In this document: piece after piece, positions 16,401-28,900 of the stretch
Layout of the letters: the number at the start of each line of letters is the position of its first letter
How positions within the stretch are numbered: position 1 is the stretch's first letter
Source of the DNA: Rhyacichthys aspro
Lineage: Eukaryota > Chordata > Actinopteri > Gobiiformes > Rhyacichthyidae
Reading direction: 5' to 3'
Length of the DNA stretch: 64,000 nt
Assembly: GCA_036850595.1 (NCBI GenBank)
Contig: CM072154.1
Span: 7,571,330-7,635,329, forward strand
Position numbers and translations under genes: made by a program
The notes under the pieces: generated by a model
Seen by the model: the letters and a program-made list of their open reading frames with translations, nothing else
Databases searched by the model: none
Told to the model about the DNA's origin: nothing

Positions 16401-18825
16401 TCTTTATTGGTCTGTCAGGAATGAGGAAGTGAGTGAGGCAGCGTCTTTACGGGAAAGCGGCAGGCGCAGGAGGGAGGGGCAAGTGGGAATGCACGTGGGT
16501 GAAGAGGTTATGACAAATATTTGCTAAAGACGCAACGGAAGAGCAGATAAGAGGAGAAAGGCAAAGGTGCTTAATTACTCTGGGGATGTAGTAATCGCAT
16601 TTCTCATCTTACTCACGCTGCGGTTTGCCTCTCACCTACTCTTCAGATTAACATTGTGTCAGTGTTACTACTTGCAGCCTCTTGGAACACTCCGAACTTA
16701 TTGTGAAAGGAATGCTCTTACTAGTAGTGCCAAATGAGGGATTAGTCAATAAGGTAATTATTATAGCTTGGAGCAATGTTACACTGTGTTCTCGATAACA
16801 GTGTCTTCAAACATGCTGAAATATGCGCCACTTTGAAGAGGGCATGACTCCGCAAATAGCGCGGAGCACACAGTGTATCAGGAAAGTCCGATCTGGCACA
16901 AGTTTTGTATTGATCCACACAAATGATGGTAGCAACAAGCCGAGAATGCGGTGACCTTTCCTAGAGAAGGACGAGGCGCCTACAGAGTGTACCAAGTGTG
17001 AGTCAGTTGACAGGAATGCCACCCCTCCCTCCACTCCTTAGGCATCTCCTTAAGCCTTGCAGGTTCTCACGGCCAGACAGCGACAACAGAGGATTTGTGA
17101 GGGAGACCATCTTTTAACTGTTGGTGCAATGCATTTGTCTTTACCGGCCACATTGTTAGCACACAACTTTGAGATGGTTGCAAAAGTCTGGAGGGGACAG
17201 TGGGGTAAATTGGTCTTTGTGCCAAGCCAATAGAATGCAGATGAAAAAATCTTAACATATTTTAGGATGTTTCTATCAGTTGAAATGATTAGAAAAAATC
17301 TCTGACACTTTTCTCTCTCTGACAAATATGCGCTCTTCAATTAGCTTCAATTCCTTATGCTTCCTCAGGTTGAACTATTGCCCCAAACCCCCCTCCCCCA
17401 TTCGGGATAATATGTAGCTAATTTCCATGGTAGCCTGACAAATCACCAACATGTATGATAAATAATAGATAGATAATAAGACTTTTTAGAATTTTTTTTC
17501 AAATAAATTAGTGCTTTCCACTCCTCCAATTTGCCCTAACTTTTTTCAGTCTTGTTAAAAGGATGATTTTTCTAAGGTCACATGACAATAAAAATGTACA
17601 GTTTTCAAGATATGTAAGAAATGTAAGATAATGCAAGAAATACTTATTGATCCTTGAGCATGTAAAATAAAACAGCAGCTTTTGTTAGAAAATACCCATT
17701 TAGACTTTAGCATCTGGGTTAGCTGATTAACTAGCCTGACCAGCCAGATCCATTCGCTTTCATAGTAAAGTGGGTCTAAAACCTACCTATTCAAAACTGT
17801 TCCCACTGAAATGAATCCTTCATGCAATGGCTGGGCTTTATGCAGTGCTTTTTATTATTTTATTGGTTGTTTTCCAAATCGCAGAAGCGGTTCTGTGTAT
17901 GTTGGATCTGAATTCTGATTGGCTGTATGTTTATCCAGCTGCATTCAGAGGTAGTTTAATCTGTGTCCATTTGTTCAAAGTCTGTGTGCATACAGTATTT
18001 TCTGTATATTTTTTGATGTTGTTGCTTGTGGAAGGGTCTACATGAATAAACATTTGCAGAGGCCGAACTGAACATGAAACACTACATTCAAAAAGATGAT
18101 CACACAAAGCCGAGTTAGCTAGCATGGCTAATACTTGACGCTAACATGGACTGTTTACATCAGGACAAGAAGAAAAAGGCACTGACTGCATGGGTAACAC
18201 TATAGCATTGTTACACAGATTTCTACACAGATGCTAAAGTCTGAACACTCCCCTAAAATAATAGAAATAATAAAAATACCAGTCATATAAGTCATATTTT
18301 CCTGTATCAACAACTGAACCGTCAGCAACTGTCAGGCCGGTGACTAACCTGCTTGTTTGGCCTTCAGCTGCAGACCATGTTCTATCAGAATTGGTAAATG
18401 AGTCGGAAAGATGGAAATAATACCCAGAGGAATGTGTTGGAAATGCACTGATCTGATTCAAAATGACAGATGTGTTCACGTTGCCGGGCTGGTATAACTG
18501 ACAATTTCCCATCTGTGACAATAGTCTTGATCATTTTAACATCTGTGTGAACCATCAAGCACAGGCAGTGGTTTAGTGTTAGGGCTTTGGAGATGGTGAG
18601 ATAAATATTAAGCCTTGGAACAGTTATGTCACTTACTGTGTTGAATGATAGCACTTGCAAACATGAGTTATCAGGAAACAGGAAATACCATCGCTTTTAG
18701 GAAGTTAACCTGAATGTGTCCCCTATGGGCTGCCTGCAATTACTAGTCAAATCATATTTCATAATACTGTACTGAAACCAGCTAATGTTACTTTATCATT
18801 GAGTTGAATAGTCTGTAGCAGACCT
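13448..18825. other. Intergenic stretch, no gene recognised
   Basis: No exon or RNA gene was recognised. Visible structure is limited to a TA microsatellite (about 14832-14862), a T/C tract near 15102-15125, and a phrase near 13573-13610 (gtagcttgtagcctttagct) repeated at about 19813-19832, a sign of related decayed repeats. The block 16260-16500 is GC-richer but has no convincing coding frame. Confidence 0.35.
14832..14862. repeat. TA microsatellite
   Basis: Alternating TA run with one G interruption. Confidence 0.85.
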
Positions 18826-19175
18826 TTCAAACTTAAGGCTCAGAGGCCAAATGTGTCCCTTTGTCCCAATGTTTTATTTGTTGTCATTTGGTTGGAGATA
18901 TTTATGGCAATAGGTTTTAAATGGATCTGAACATGGTTTACTTGGATTTGAACAAGTTTTAGATGGATTTGAATCTAATTTATTACATTTGTTCTAGCTT
19001 TCTTACAGGTTAAGCCAGTTTTTGCTACAAAGATACATAAAACCAGCCCAAACCCAACTAAAACATCTTCATATTCACCCAAAACCTGTTACTATTAATC
19101 TAAAACATGTTTAAATCCAACTAAAACCGGTTCAAATCCACCCAATACCAGTTCAATAAAAGGAGGATAATACTC
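18826..19175. mobile_element. Decayed second copy of the 25.1-kb hAT MITE family
   Basis: The left part (tttcaaacttaaggctcagaggccaaatgtg, about 18828-18858 in pieces) aligns with the left end of the element at 25098 (gtcaaactcaaggaccaggggccaaat). Both copies contain a series of imperfect ~20-bp units of the type gttcaaatccaactaaaacc. The right terminal repeat and target duplication were not found, so this copy is probably truncated and older. Confidence 0.5.
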
Positions 19176-21918
19176 CAAATCTGAAAATGTTAAAAAGACA
19201 TCAGTAATAAAGGATAGACATGTCCAGAATACATTTAGGCTTTTCCACTGTATGCTGGCTTAGCAATATCTTCTACATTTAAGTGCCATTTTATTTAACC
19301 AATTAGTTTCCAGTTGCAAACACTGGATGTGACATGAGACAGAACATTCTAATGGAAAGGTTTCTATATATAACACAAGAATATCCATGTTGAAAAGGGG
19401 ATGCACTGTCCCTTAATGAGTTAATCACAACTGCATGTTGGCAGAAAATTTGGAAAAATGACCCAAACTTATCATAATTTTTTAGAAGTGAAAAATAACT
19501 GGTTGTTGTGTATATATATCATTGTAGAAATGTATGATTTAATATGTTAGCTTTAACTTAAGAGAATTATTTATGTTTAAGTACAATTCTCCATCCAGAC
19601 GTAGATTTTTGCCCTTTGCTGAATTAAATCCAAGTAGGCCACTGAATACTGAGCTACTTACTCATACCTTCTGCCCACTCACTGACAGCACATAGATCTG
19701 GGAGTTGGTTTCCATCAACTGTAATAAGTTAACTTATTAAAGTAGGATTTGAAAAGATTTGGATGGATTTATCTCAAGTGCACACCATATTGTATTTGAT
19801 TTTGGTGACTTTTAGCTTGTAGCCTTTAGCTTATGTAGCACTAAATACACCCACAAATAACAGCAAAATATTCAACCGTTGTCTAAGGTTCTATATGTTG
19901 TATGTATGTATGTTCTAATGTCTATTTCTAATATCTTATTTATGCACAATTTACAATTTTTGGAGGCTAAAAGGCTCTATATACTGTTGTTTTAAATTTG
20001 TGCAGCAATATATTCTCACAAAAGAGACCCAGTTTTATACCCAGTCTGGTTTCATGACCAACCCATGTTTAGCATTTAGTAATCCAATAACAGTAGCAAT
20101 AATGACAGGAAGTGCAGGCCATTTCTTGTCATATTGTAGGTTGAGCGTGTTGACATTTGGAGGAGCCTGACACACCGCATAATGAACGCACAGCACAACC
20201 CTTATTGGCAATTTAGCCTGAGCTATTTCTCCGGAGCTTCCTTGCACTCCCCTTCCCATAACCTTTCAGTCTGAAGGATGGGTGGCCTCCCCCTCTCGCA
20301 GCCTATCAGCGGCTCAGGGAATTAGCCCCAGTGAAAGTCAGGGTCACCACCAGCCCGGACCGTTACTCCCACTGCCCTGGAAACCCAGCAGGCATCCTGG
20401 GGACAAACAGAGCCACTGAGCTGGACCAGACAGTTCCTGGACTCCCACCGTTTCCCAGCCTGCCCTGGGAAACACACTCATTGACAAAGAACCAAAAGTG
20501 CGGCAAATAAAAGGGGCTGTTCAAGTGCTGCTGTGAGAAGCTCCATCTAGTTTGTGTGAGATCCAAGCTGCTAATTTCGTCTTTTGTCTAGCCTGACTGT
20601 CCCATCTGGTGTTCGGCTCAGAGGACACAGGACAGGAAGTTGAGCTCATCTTTAGCTACTTGAATTCTTATTTGTCAGTCTGCCCCGGTTCACACAAATA
20701 TTTCTTTGGAATGGTGAACTCAATCCTCATGAGAGAACATGTGGTGCAAAACAATCTAGGAGCCAGTCAAGGTAACAACATCAACTATTCTTTTTTTTAC
20801 ATTTCTTTTAATACTGGTGCATGGTTGATAAACTGAGAAAATTAACAGTGGTACGTGGAATCATTTGGTCGAGAAGCTTGAGCCGAAGTGAAAGTTGAAC
20901 GAGGCCTGGATCTTATTGACATTTCAGAAAATTTGCAAAAATAATAAGTCACCCCACGATAGGTGTGATTCTGAGCATGAGTTCCTGTGTACATGGCATG
21001 AAAGGTGATCTATACATACACACATAGGAAGGCACAGGGAGTGTTCTGTTGATGCACATTCATAGTTATGTGTTGAGTGTGATCCAAAAATGTAACCGAG
21101 TAGACATATTTTCATTGTGAAACCATGCTTGTTTATTTATTTTTACAATCATGCTTAGTTTTTGTAATTTTATTTTGGAACAGTTTATCATATCCAAAAT
21201 AAAAGCATACCGGTCTGTACCATGGCTCACTGTGGACACCAAGCATAAGCTGTTAGCCTTTTGAAACTCACTAATGTACTTATCTTTAATTTGCCTTATA
21301 TATTCTAAGATGGGATGGAGGAGGATGTGACAGAAGGTTGCCATATCCCAGATGTGGTGTTTCCATCTGCTGCAGAGTGGAAGAGGCAGGCATGGCTGTC
21401 GATCCCTAAAAGAAGAAAGAGATCCCTTTTATTGTGAAAAAAAACTCTTGTTATCTTCACCAAAAATGCTCCTAATGACAATTTTCATCCTTGGAATAGA
21501 AAAACTGTCAATGATGAATGTTAACGCCTGCTGGCTTTGAAAACACCTACTGTTTGAGTCCCATCCACCAACCCATCCTATTAAAAGACCATTACACATC
21601 ATTGTAATTCTGAATCTGACTAAAAGTGGTGAGTGTTACAGACAGGTTTAGTCTACTATTACTACTACTAATAATGATCTTTATGTATGTGTGCTTTACA
21701 GTAGTGTACAGTATAACAGCTGCAACAAAAATCATAGAAAATCAGACAAGAGTTTGCACAAAAGACAAATTAAAGTTGGCAATATGCAATCAAAACGAAG
21801 CAAGATACACTGGTCTAATATAGTGAATACAACATGCAATGCTACAGGGCTCATTTAGTGTAATTGGGATGAGCTAGGCCATATTACATGATGTAGAGAT
21901 AGTGCACTTGCTCCATTA
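19176..21918. other. Intergenic stretch, no gene recognised
   Basis: No protein-like frame with splice sites and no RNA gene were seen. The block 20100-20560 is GC-richer than its surroundings (CCC- and TGG-rich) and may be regulatory, but nothing specific supports a function. Confidence 0.3.
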
Positions 21919-21959
21919 TTGTCTGCGGAAATTCTTAATCATTCAGGACATATTCAAGA

Positions 21960-22220
21960 AAAAGTTTCAACGAATGCATCTGGACGTACAGTATGTTTGA
22001 AGGGCCTTTGTCTGAGTTCAAATGATAAGACAGCTGAAGAAGAGCCAATCAAGACAGACCTGAGACTGCAGTACACCTCCATCTCAAAGAGAAAGGTCAG
22101 GAAGGCCAGGTGGTTTGAAAGAGGAATAAAGGAAGCCATCTTTGTGAAATTAGAACAAGCTTTGAAAAGAGGAGGTGGACAGAGACACAACTTTCCCTCC
22201 ATTTACAACAGTTACACTTT
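21960..22220 (+). pseudogene. Penelope-like retroelement C-terminal (GIY-YIG region) fragment
   Basis: A + strand frame open from 21919 to 22293 contains RWFERGIKEAIFVKLEQ (22108-22158) followed by RGGGQRHNFPSIYNS. This matches the block '(D)RWFERGVKEAIYVkxEkPsLNRGGGLRHxLSptYN' that closes the C-terminal GIY-YIG endonuclease region of Penelope-like elements in fish. The expected P-S-L-N is altered to QALK, and no reverse-transcriptase part lies upstream, so it is a dead fragment. Family attribution is from recognition of this motif only. Confidence 0.5.
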
Positions 22221-22539
22221 CTGTAAAAGGGCATTAACACCTGAAGTGAGTAATTATACAAATGGTCGACAGGAGCATAATGACTCTGCATAACACACCA
22301 TTCAACAACAACAATAAACCAGAGTTTCCAGACTTTTTCATAAACTTTTCACCAATCACAGTAAACCTGGATTAAACCTGTCCAGATGCCTTCTTTGAAA
22401 CCTTTTCTTGCTCTGTATATCTGGTATAATTTAAATTTTCTACAAACTGCAAGTACATTTTTACACTTTACATTGATAGTATTGTAATTTCAGGTCATGA
22501 CCCCTGATTACTATTAAATTTGTCATCATCTTTTGTTAG

Positions 22540-22900
22540 AAATCTGGGTGGGAATACGGTTGCGACAGAATCCCTTGCACAATACGATGCTACCTGTGTC
22601 TTTGCTATAACCTGCAGTCGAAACCGTCCCGTAGCCTGATCTGGGACCACCGCGCCGCTATGTGCCCAGGCTTGTCAGTATAGCACTCGCGATGGCCACA
22701 GCCCGTGGGATCGAGAGCTACTGTTGAGAGAGCGAGAAGGTGGGGCACAGAACTGTCCGCCTCTCCCTCTGTTCCAGCTCTGACTCATTCACAAAACTGT
22801 CAAAACAAAGTCAACAGCAGCAGCCTTCATGTGAGTACAAGTCAGGCCTGAGAATGACTGTGGGCTGTGTCAGAAGGAGTTTACACGGAACACAGTGAAA
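22540..22900. promoter_or_regulatory. Candidate conserved non-coding block
   Basis: A GC-balanced, CpG-containing block (for example accaccgcgccgctatgtgc near 22646) stands out from AT-rich flanks and has no sustained coding frame or repeat structure. This texture is typical of vertebrate regulatory elements, but conservation cannot be tested from one sequence. Confidence 0.2.
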
Positions 22901-25089
22901 ACATTCTTAGCTAATGAGGCGGTAAATAGGACATGGGAACGTCAGATTATTATTTTATTGATATGAGGCATTTACTCATCAAAACACGTCAACAGAAATC
23001 ATGCAAAAATATTAACGGATTAACGGATTAATACATTTTTACCACTTACCATTAAGTCACCGGATAATTTAGGAGAGCTAAGGAAGTTAATACAAGAGGG
23101 TACAGTCTTCCACCCTAAAAGAAAAGGACAAGATGACCAGAATTGTCCTGGATAATGTTGTGGTGTGTTCCATTGGCTGCATCTAAGACCTTAAGACATC
23201 ATCTAGGCCTTATTATCGAAGATTTCAATAGATGAGCATGTTCAGCACACAACAAAAGCTCTGGCCAATCACATGCTCACATGTTGCCACGTCTTGAATT
23301 AGGGACACTCTCATTGGCTGCACCCCTCAACAAGGAACTAATGGTTACTAAGAAAACAGAGAAAGTGTTTATTCCAACACAAACAGTGCAAAAAGATTAA
23401 CTTGAATTGAGAAAATTGAAGCAAAGTGAAACAAGCATAAATATTGGGCAATGCATTCACAAAGTTTACAGGGCAAGTTCTAATCTTTGGTTTAATATCA
23501 TGTAGCAGTATTTTGTAATGGCAAATTGTTCCAGTTTAGTTTTTTAGAAAACTAAAAGCAGGAACAGTTGCTATGCTGTTGATAAAGCCTTTATTGGTCT
23601 CTTTTCAACTGAAGGAAACCATTTTTTTAGCCACTTGGGACTTTTTTTTGCTGCAATAACACAACTGGCCACCATTGTAAATGGTGGGACAGAGGGTAGT
23701 AACACATCCAGGTCTAATAAGTCTGTAGTCATCATGTCTAACCCAAAATGCTCACATCACAGCCTCTTTACATCTAATGCAGTAAATGTGAAAAGGTAAT
23801 GTCGAGCTTGTGCTACCTCACGTCATTACAATAATATTATTCATTTCTTTAGTTTTCTGTTTGTATCTTGATCCCCTAGCCTTAATCTGAATGTCTCTTC
23901 GTGTACTTTTCTACCTGCCCAGCACCAAGTGTGTTTGATTTCTGGATGAGTCTTTTGAATCTGTTCTAAGTCAGCAGAGAAAACTTCAACAAAGCGAATG
24001 CTACATCTCAATTATTGCCCAACACATCATCAGACGATGCTTCACTAAATGCATCCGTTTACATTTATCACACAATAGACGCACACAGGGGTAGAACGTA
24101 TTCAGAGTGAGTGAACATCAGTTAATGAACAAACGCTCAGCTGCTTTGTTTGCTTCCATTAATTTCACACTCGGCTGTTTCCCATTGGCAACAAGCCACT
24201 GATGTAATCCTGACTGAAAACACAATTATGATCTGTGCTGCTTCGAGACTGCTTTATTGCTGTCGCTATAACTATTTAGGACGGATTGTTTTAATAACTT
24301 GTGCACCGGCTAGAATTGCAAATAAAGAGCTCCGGGATAATGCAATAATAATTACAGGAGCATGTATCTGTTCACGTGGCGCTGCCTTTCTATACTTTGT
24401 TTTAATTTGATATGGTAATCTGTGCATCTCCTAGTGTTTTGATTACATTTATTAACATTTATAATTGCATTTTCCTATAAGGGAGGGGCTAATTGACCAC
24501 GTATTGATGTGCTCTCCGTGCGTAGTGATATTGTTGAGAGGAGCAGCTTTATGGTTGGGTTTCAGCGCTTAAACAGGTTTCTTCAGACATGACTAATGTG
24601 CTGCTAATGCTGCTGTGGTCTATAAAGCACGTATTGATATCTAACGATTGTCATTGGTAAAATATTAAAGAGGGTCGTAAATTTGTAGATTTGTAAACCT
24701 AACCATTGCAATCATAGCAAAGCATTTGTTAATGGCTTTTAATTACCAATGTATGAACAAATTACGCTTAAAGGGAGTGGAGCAATAATAATAGTTATTG
24801 TGACAAAGCAGCACTGTATAAGCTTATCCTCTCTGAATGTTTTATGTATTGAATGCACTAAACTCAGAGTTAAGAAAGACATGAACTTGAAAAATTAGCA
24901 GTTGCTAGCTATTAATGCTAGTGGATGAAACAGTACTCCAGAAGCTCATAAAACATGGTGGATCGCACAGTAAATTGTATCATTAAACACTGACACAGGA
25001 CAAAAACAGTGCCATTGTGGAGCATGCTGTGCTAAGAAGTGCATCGTAAGTGCATCGTGCATGACACTAGCAAACACTTCAGAGCTAGC
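22901..25089. other. Intergenic stretch with one enhancer-like block
   Basis: No gene recognised. The sub-block about 24120-24480 is dense in TAAT homeodomain-type cores (near 24159, 24225, 24344 and 24352) and lacks repeat features, so it is a candidate regulatory element. The rest is unremarkable AT-rich sequence. Confidence 0.3.
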
Positions 25090-25097
25090 AGCTATAG

Positions 25098-25613
25098 CAC
25101 ACATGTCAAACTCAAGGACCAGGGGCCAAATGAGGCCCTTTGCAGTGTTTTATGTGGCCCTCCAATGCATTTAGTAGGTCATATTTTGGCACTATGTTTT
25201 AACTGGATTTGAAAAGGTTTTAGATGGATTTGAATCAGATGAATTTTATTTGTTCATGAAATCTTAAGCCATTTTTTGGGATGAAGATAAATATAATCTG
25301 CTCAAATCCAAATAAAACATGTTCAAATCCATTTAAAACCTGTTCATATCCAAATAAAATCTGTTCAAATACAAATAAAAACCTGCTTAAATCCAAATAA
25401 AACCTGTTCAAATCCAACTTAAATGAGTTCAAATCCATCCAAAACCAGTTAAAATCCAACTAAAACCATGTTTACTTAAATGGATGGAAATCAATTAAGT
25501 TAAAGATAACATTTGTAAGACTTAAATGAAGATGAAACCTTCCAAATGTCGGCCCCTGAAAGGATTCTTATTATCTATCGTGGCCCCTCACCAATTTGAG
25601 TTTGACACCACTG
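25098..25613. mobile_element. hAT-type MITE with perfect 8-bp target duplication
   Basis: The element begins CACACATGTCAAACTCAA, and the reverse complement of its end reads CAGTGGTGTCAAACTCAA, an 18-bp inverted repeat with four mismatches. It is flanked on both sides by AGCTATAG (25090-25097 and 25614-25621), an 8-bp duplication characteristic of hAT transposition. The 516-bp interior has no transposase; its centre (about 25295-25465) is made of imperfect 20-21-bp tandem units of the form aaatccaaataaaacctgttc. The open frame across these units is a by-product of the repeat. Confidence 0.85.
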
Positions 25614-25639
25614 AGCTATAGAGAAAGAGCTTTTTGTAA

Positions 25640-25990
25640 GGTCAGATTATCTCTTGCTCAAGTCTACTGGTACGTTAACATCAATAGATAGGAACTCTAC
25701 CTGTAAACACCTGGGTGTGCACATCTCAAATGACCTCACATGGACTCATTCATTAAAAAGGCCAACGCCTGTATTTTCTGTGGAGGCCGAAGTGGGCTGG
25801 ACTCACATCCTAACGGCCTTTTGGGATCTACCCCATCCAGCACGTGAACTGTTCACACCCCTCCCCTTAGGCAATAGGCTACACAGCTTCTCCCCAGACG
25901 CTGGAGGACTAAAGGACTCTTTCCCATTGCCCTGACTTTTTGCGCTGCATCTGAGTAACAAATTTCATTTACACATGTTTTTGCAGATTT
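25640..25990 (+). pseudogene. LINE ORF2 3'-terminal fragment
   Basis: The + strand frame from 25654 reads CKHLGVHISNDLTWTHSLK, matching the 'FLGVhIsxDLTWt' block near the C-terminus of non-LTR reverse-transcriptase proteins. A later part reads LFTPLPLGNRLHSF, matching the terminal 'LFtpLPSGRRlRSi' block. The intervening residues expected between these blocks are replaced or deleted, and the ends do not run into a recognisable 3' UTR. It is a dead 5'-truncated insertion next to the hAT MITE. Confidence 0.6.
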
Positions 25991-28900
25991 AAGAAAATGA
26001 AAACAGATTCACTTTTAAATCTTTTGGAACAATTGTAAACTTCTGCCTACACATTGGACTAACAGAGACTGGGAACTTTCCAACATTTGACTGCTTTAAT
26101 CTGTCTTAGTAAAACTGACTAATTAAGATTTACATTGCAATGTTATTTCAATAGCCTTCTCATTATTTCTATTATATTTGTATTAAAGGAGATTTCCTCT
26201 TTGTGTACTACTCTAACCTATTCTTTTTGAACTTCACTGGTACATTACCAAACTGGTGCATCACTAGCTACCAACAAATAACTTTGCAATCAAAATCAAG
26301 TGAAATTGCCCCGTATTTTGATGTATTACTTTGTAGTAATCCATTATGGGAAGGTGAAAACCCAGTAGAAATAAAACCTAGAAAGTGATGGATGTGTGTG
26401 TAATATCTCATTGTGCCTCATTCTCTCCTGCAACTTCAAAAAGGAAAAGTCAGTCTTTTTATGTTTTAAATAATATGTAAAGTGTGTAATTATGGGCGCT
26501 GACTGGTTATGTGTCATACTCCACTTTGTGTATGCTCCTGTTGCAATGCCTCAAAGGTGCATTGTTTGAAATCTTTACCTGGCACTAGTACAACTTGACT
26601 GTGATTCATCCTGGTCCAGACGAACGGAAAGTGTGGGCTACAGCTCTATTCGGAAAGTCATTTAAAAAATCTGGCTTCAGACAAAAACTCCTTCTTAAAA
26701 AGCCTACATTTGATTGAGTGTTGCAGCCAGGGCGGCCCGACTGTCTGGTGCCCGGATTCCTCCTCCTCCTCAGTCTGAACGGGGGCTGTCAGACGAGCGG
26801 TGAAGAAGAGCAGGGTCGGAGCCAAACGCCGACATCTGGAACAGTGTGAAAGTTAGAGAGTGGCCAGTTCATCATGACCCAAAGCAGAGCAGCGTACCCC
26901 CACTGCTGCTGGAAGAAGTGACATAGAGGTTGGCTGTTTTTCTCCATTACTCACTGAACACTGCTTTCTATGTCTGGCCTTATGTGAGGACGACCTGACC
27001 TTAGATTACAAAAACTCCCTGCAGTCAGCACAATTTGGTGACACTTTATGATTCAAGTTACCGGTTCTTTATAGAGCTCTGTGCGTCTGTGTATTCTCTC
27101 CACCATTTTGGCTAGAAAGAGCAAGCAAAAGATGAACACCGCCAGCGAAGATCTCAAGCTGTCAGAGTCATTAAACACTCTCATTTCAAAGTTGTTTGGC
27201 TGTATGTCATAAAACTTCACAAAACAGAGAATCCCTAACCGTTATAATATCAGCAGGCATGTATTTATTATCAAATCCCAATCACAAAAACCAAAGGTAA
27301 GCCACTTCAGAGTCACTAAAACAGCAAGATGAAGAAGGATGTGTAAAATGTACAGTATAAAATGGAAAAAAAAAATGATGGGTTGTATTCTGTAGTATTT
27401 ACCCAGATTTAGCTAGCGATTGCTAACTGGGTGCATTGCTATTTGCTGTTAAATTGGGACACCGACTAAAAGTGGTGGGACTTTTTACCACAAATCCACT
27501 TTTAATAGTGTAGAAACTGACTCAGTGTTTTTGTCCATATCTTTTTCCGATATTTATCTATTTTGAGATTTAAAATGGTATACGGTGTCATGGTATAATG
27601 AACTATAATGCTATAACAAATTCCATTCAGTTTAATTTGATTTTATTGATAATGCCCAGTATCGCAATAACAATTTCCTCAAAGGGCTGAACAAAAACAA
27701 GAGACAGTAGTAATACAAACAGGATGAACAAGACAACCCTCTCAAAAAACCCAGCCGGGGAAAAAGAAAAGCCTCAGGGAGAACCACTCCCAGGATGGAC
27801 AGGCCATGCAATAGATGTGTCCAGGACAGTCACTGACAAATAGTCCATAAAATGTAGAAATGAATGAAAAATTAATATGATAATATCATCATGGACAGTT
27901 CATTCATGTGCCAAATGGTTCAAAGTAATCTAAACTCAGTATCTGGCACATTGACCTGGTGGGCCATGACATGTCACAAGAAAAGGTCCTTGAACCTATG
28001 ACTTTAGGTCAGTGTCACTTAAACCAGAGCACAGGGTCACCTCACATGACATCCCGACAAAGCATTTCTTGTAAACCGAGATCAGCAAATTAAAGGTGGC
28101 GCAAGTTTATTTTCATTGAAACTGAAAGAATGCTTGGAGCATAAGAAAAACAGGCTTTTCAGCAACACTCCCACTAACGGCAGCATGACTTACGGGAAAA
28201 ACTGAAGATTTCCGGTTAGAGAGAGATTAAGGGGTAGTTATTATAAAATAGCATTCAGATCTACAGACCAGAAGCTTACACTTGATGGTAACTGATAGTA
28301 AACAGCATTATCCTCATTTGATCAAACCTATATACATTTGCTAATAAAAAAAAAAAGAATGTGAATTGATAAACAGGAGACCCTGCAAATCCTTACAGTG
28401 TTAGCCTTAATTTATTTGATAAATATGTTTTTGTTTTTTTCAGACTGTGCAGTTGTGGAGAAATGTGGTTCAAAGTTGGGTGCACAATAATAGCTCCAGA
28501 AAAACAGGCTATTATTTATCAAATAGTACAATATATAATACAATCTCGTGTTTAGTTGCAATTTACATAATGATCGCCACTAGAGACCTCTAATTTCTAC
28601 CAAGCCACTTGTATTAAATGTGTTTATAAATAGCAACAATGCATAATGTTGTAAATTGGTGAATGATTTTATTTACAGGCATACCATGTAAGATTTACAG
28701 GCAAAAGTTTGTATGCAAAACTTGGCCTTGTGCCCCATTCTCTTTTTTATTCTATTAACTGTAATGGCCACTTAAATATACAACTGTTTACTTCTGTCAT
28801 ATAGTTTTGCTGTAGTGAGCTGTGATTGGCTAAAAGCTGCATTCAACAACATGTAAACAAAGGAATAAAATGGTGAAATACAAGGAGAAGACAGTTCATT

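Noticed and set aside
25235..25459. 74-codon - strand frame rich in LDLNRF-like units
   Set aside because: It is a translation of the 20-21-bp tandem units inside the hAT MITE, not a gene.
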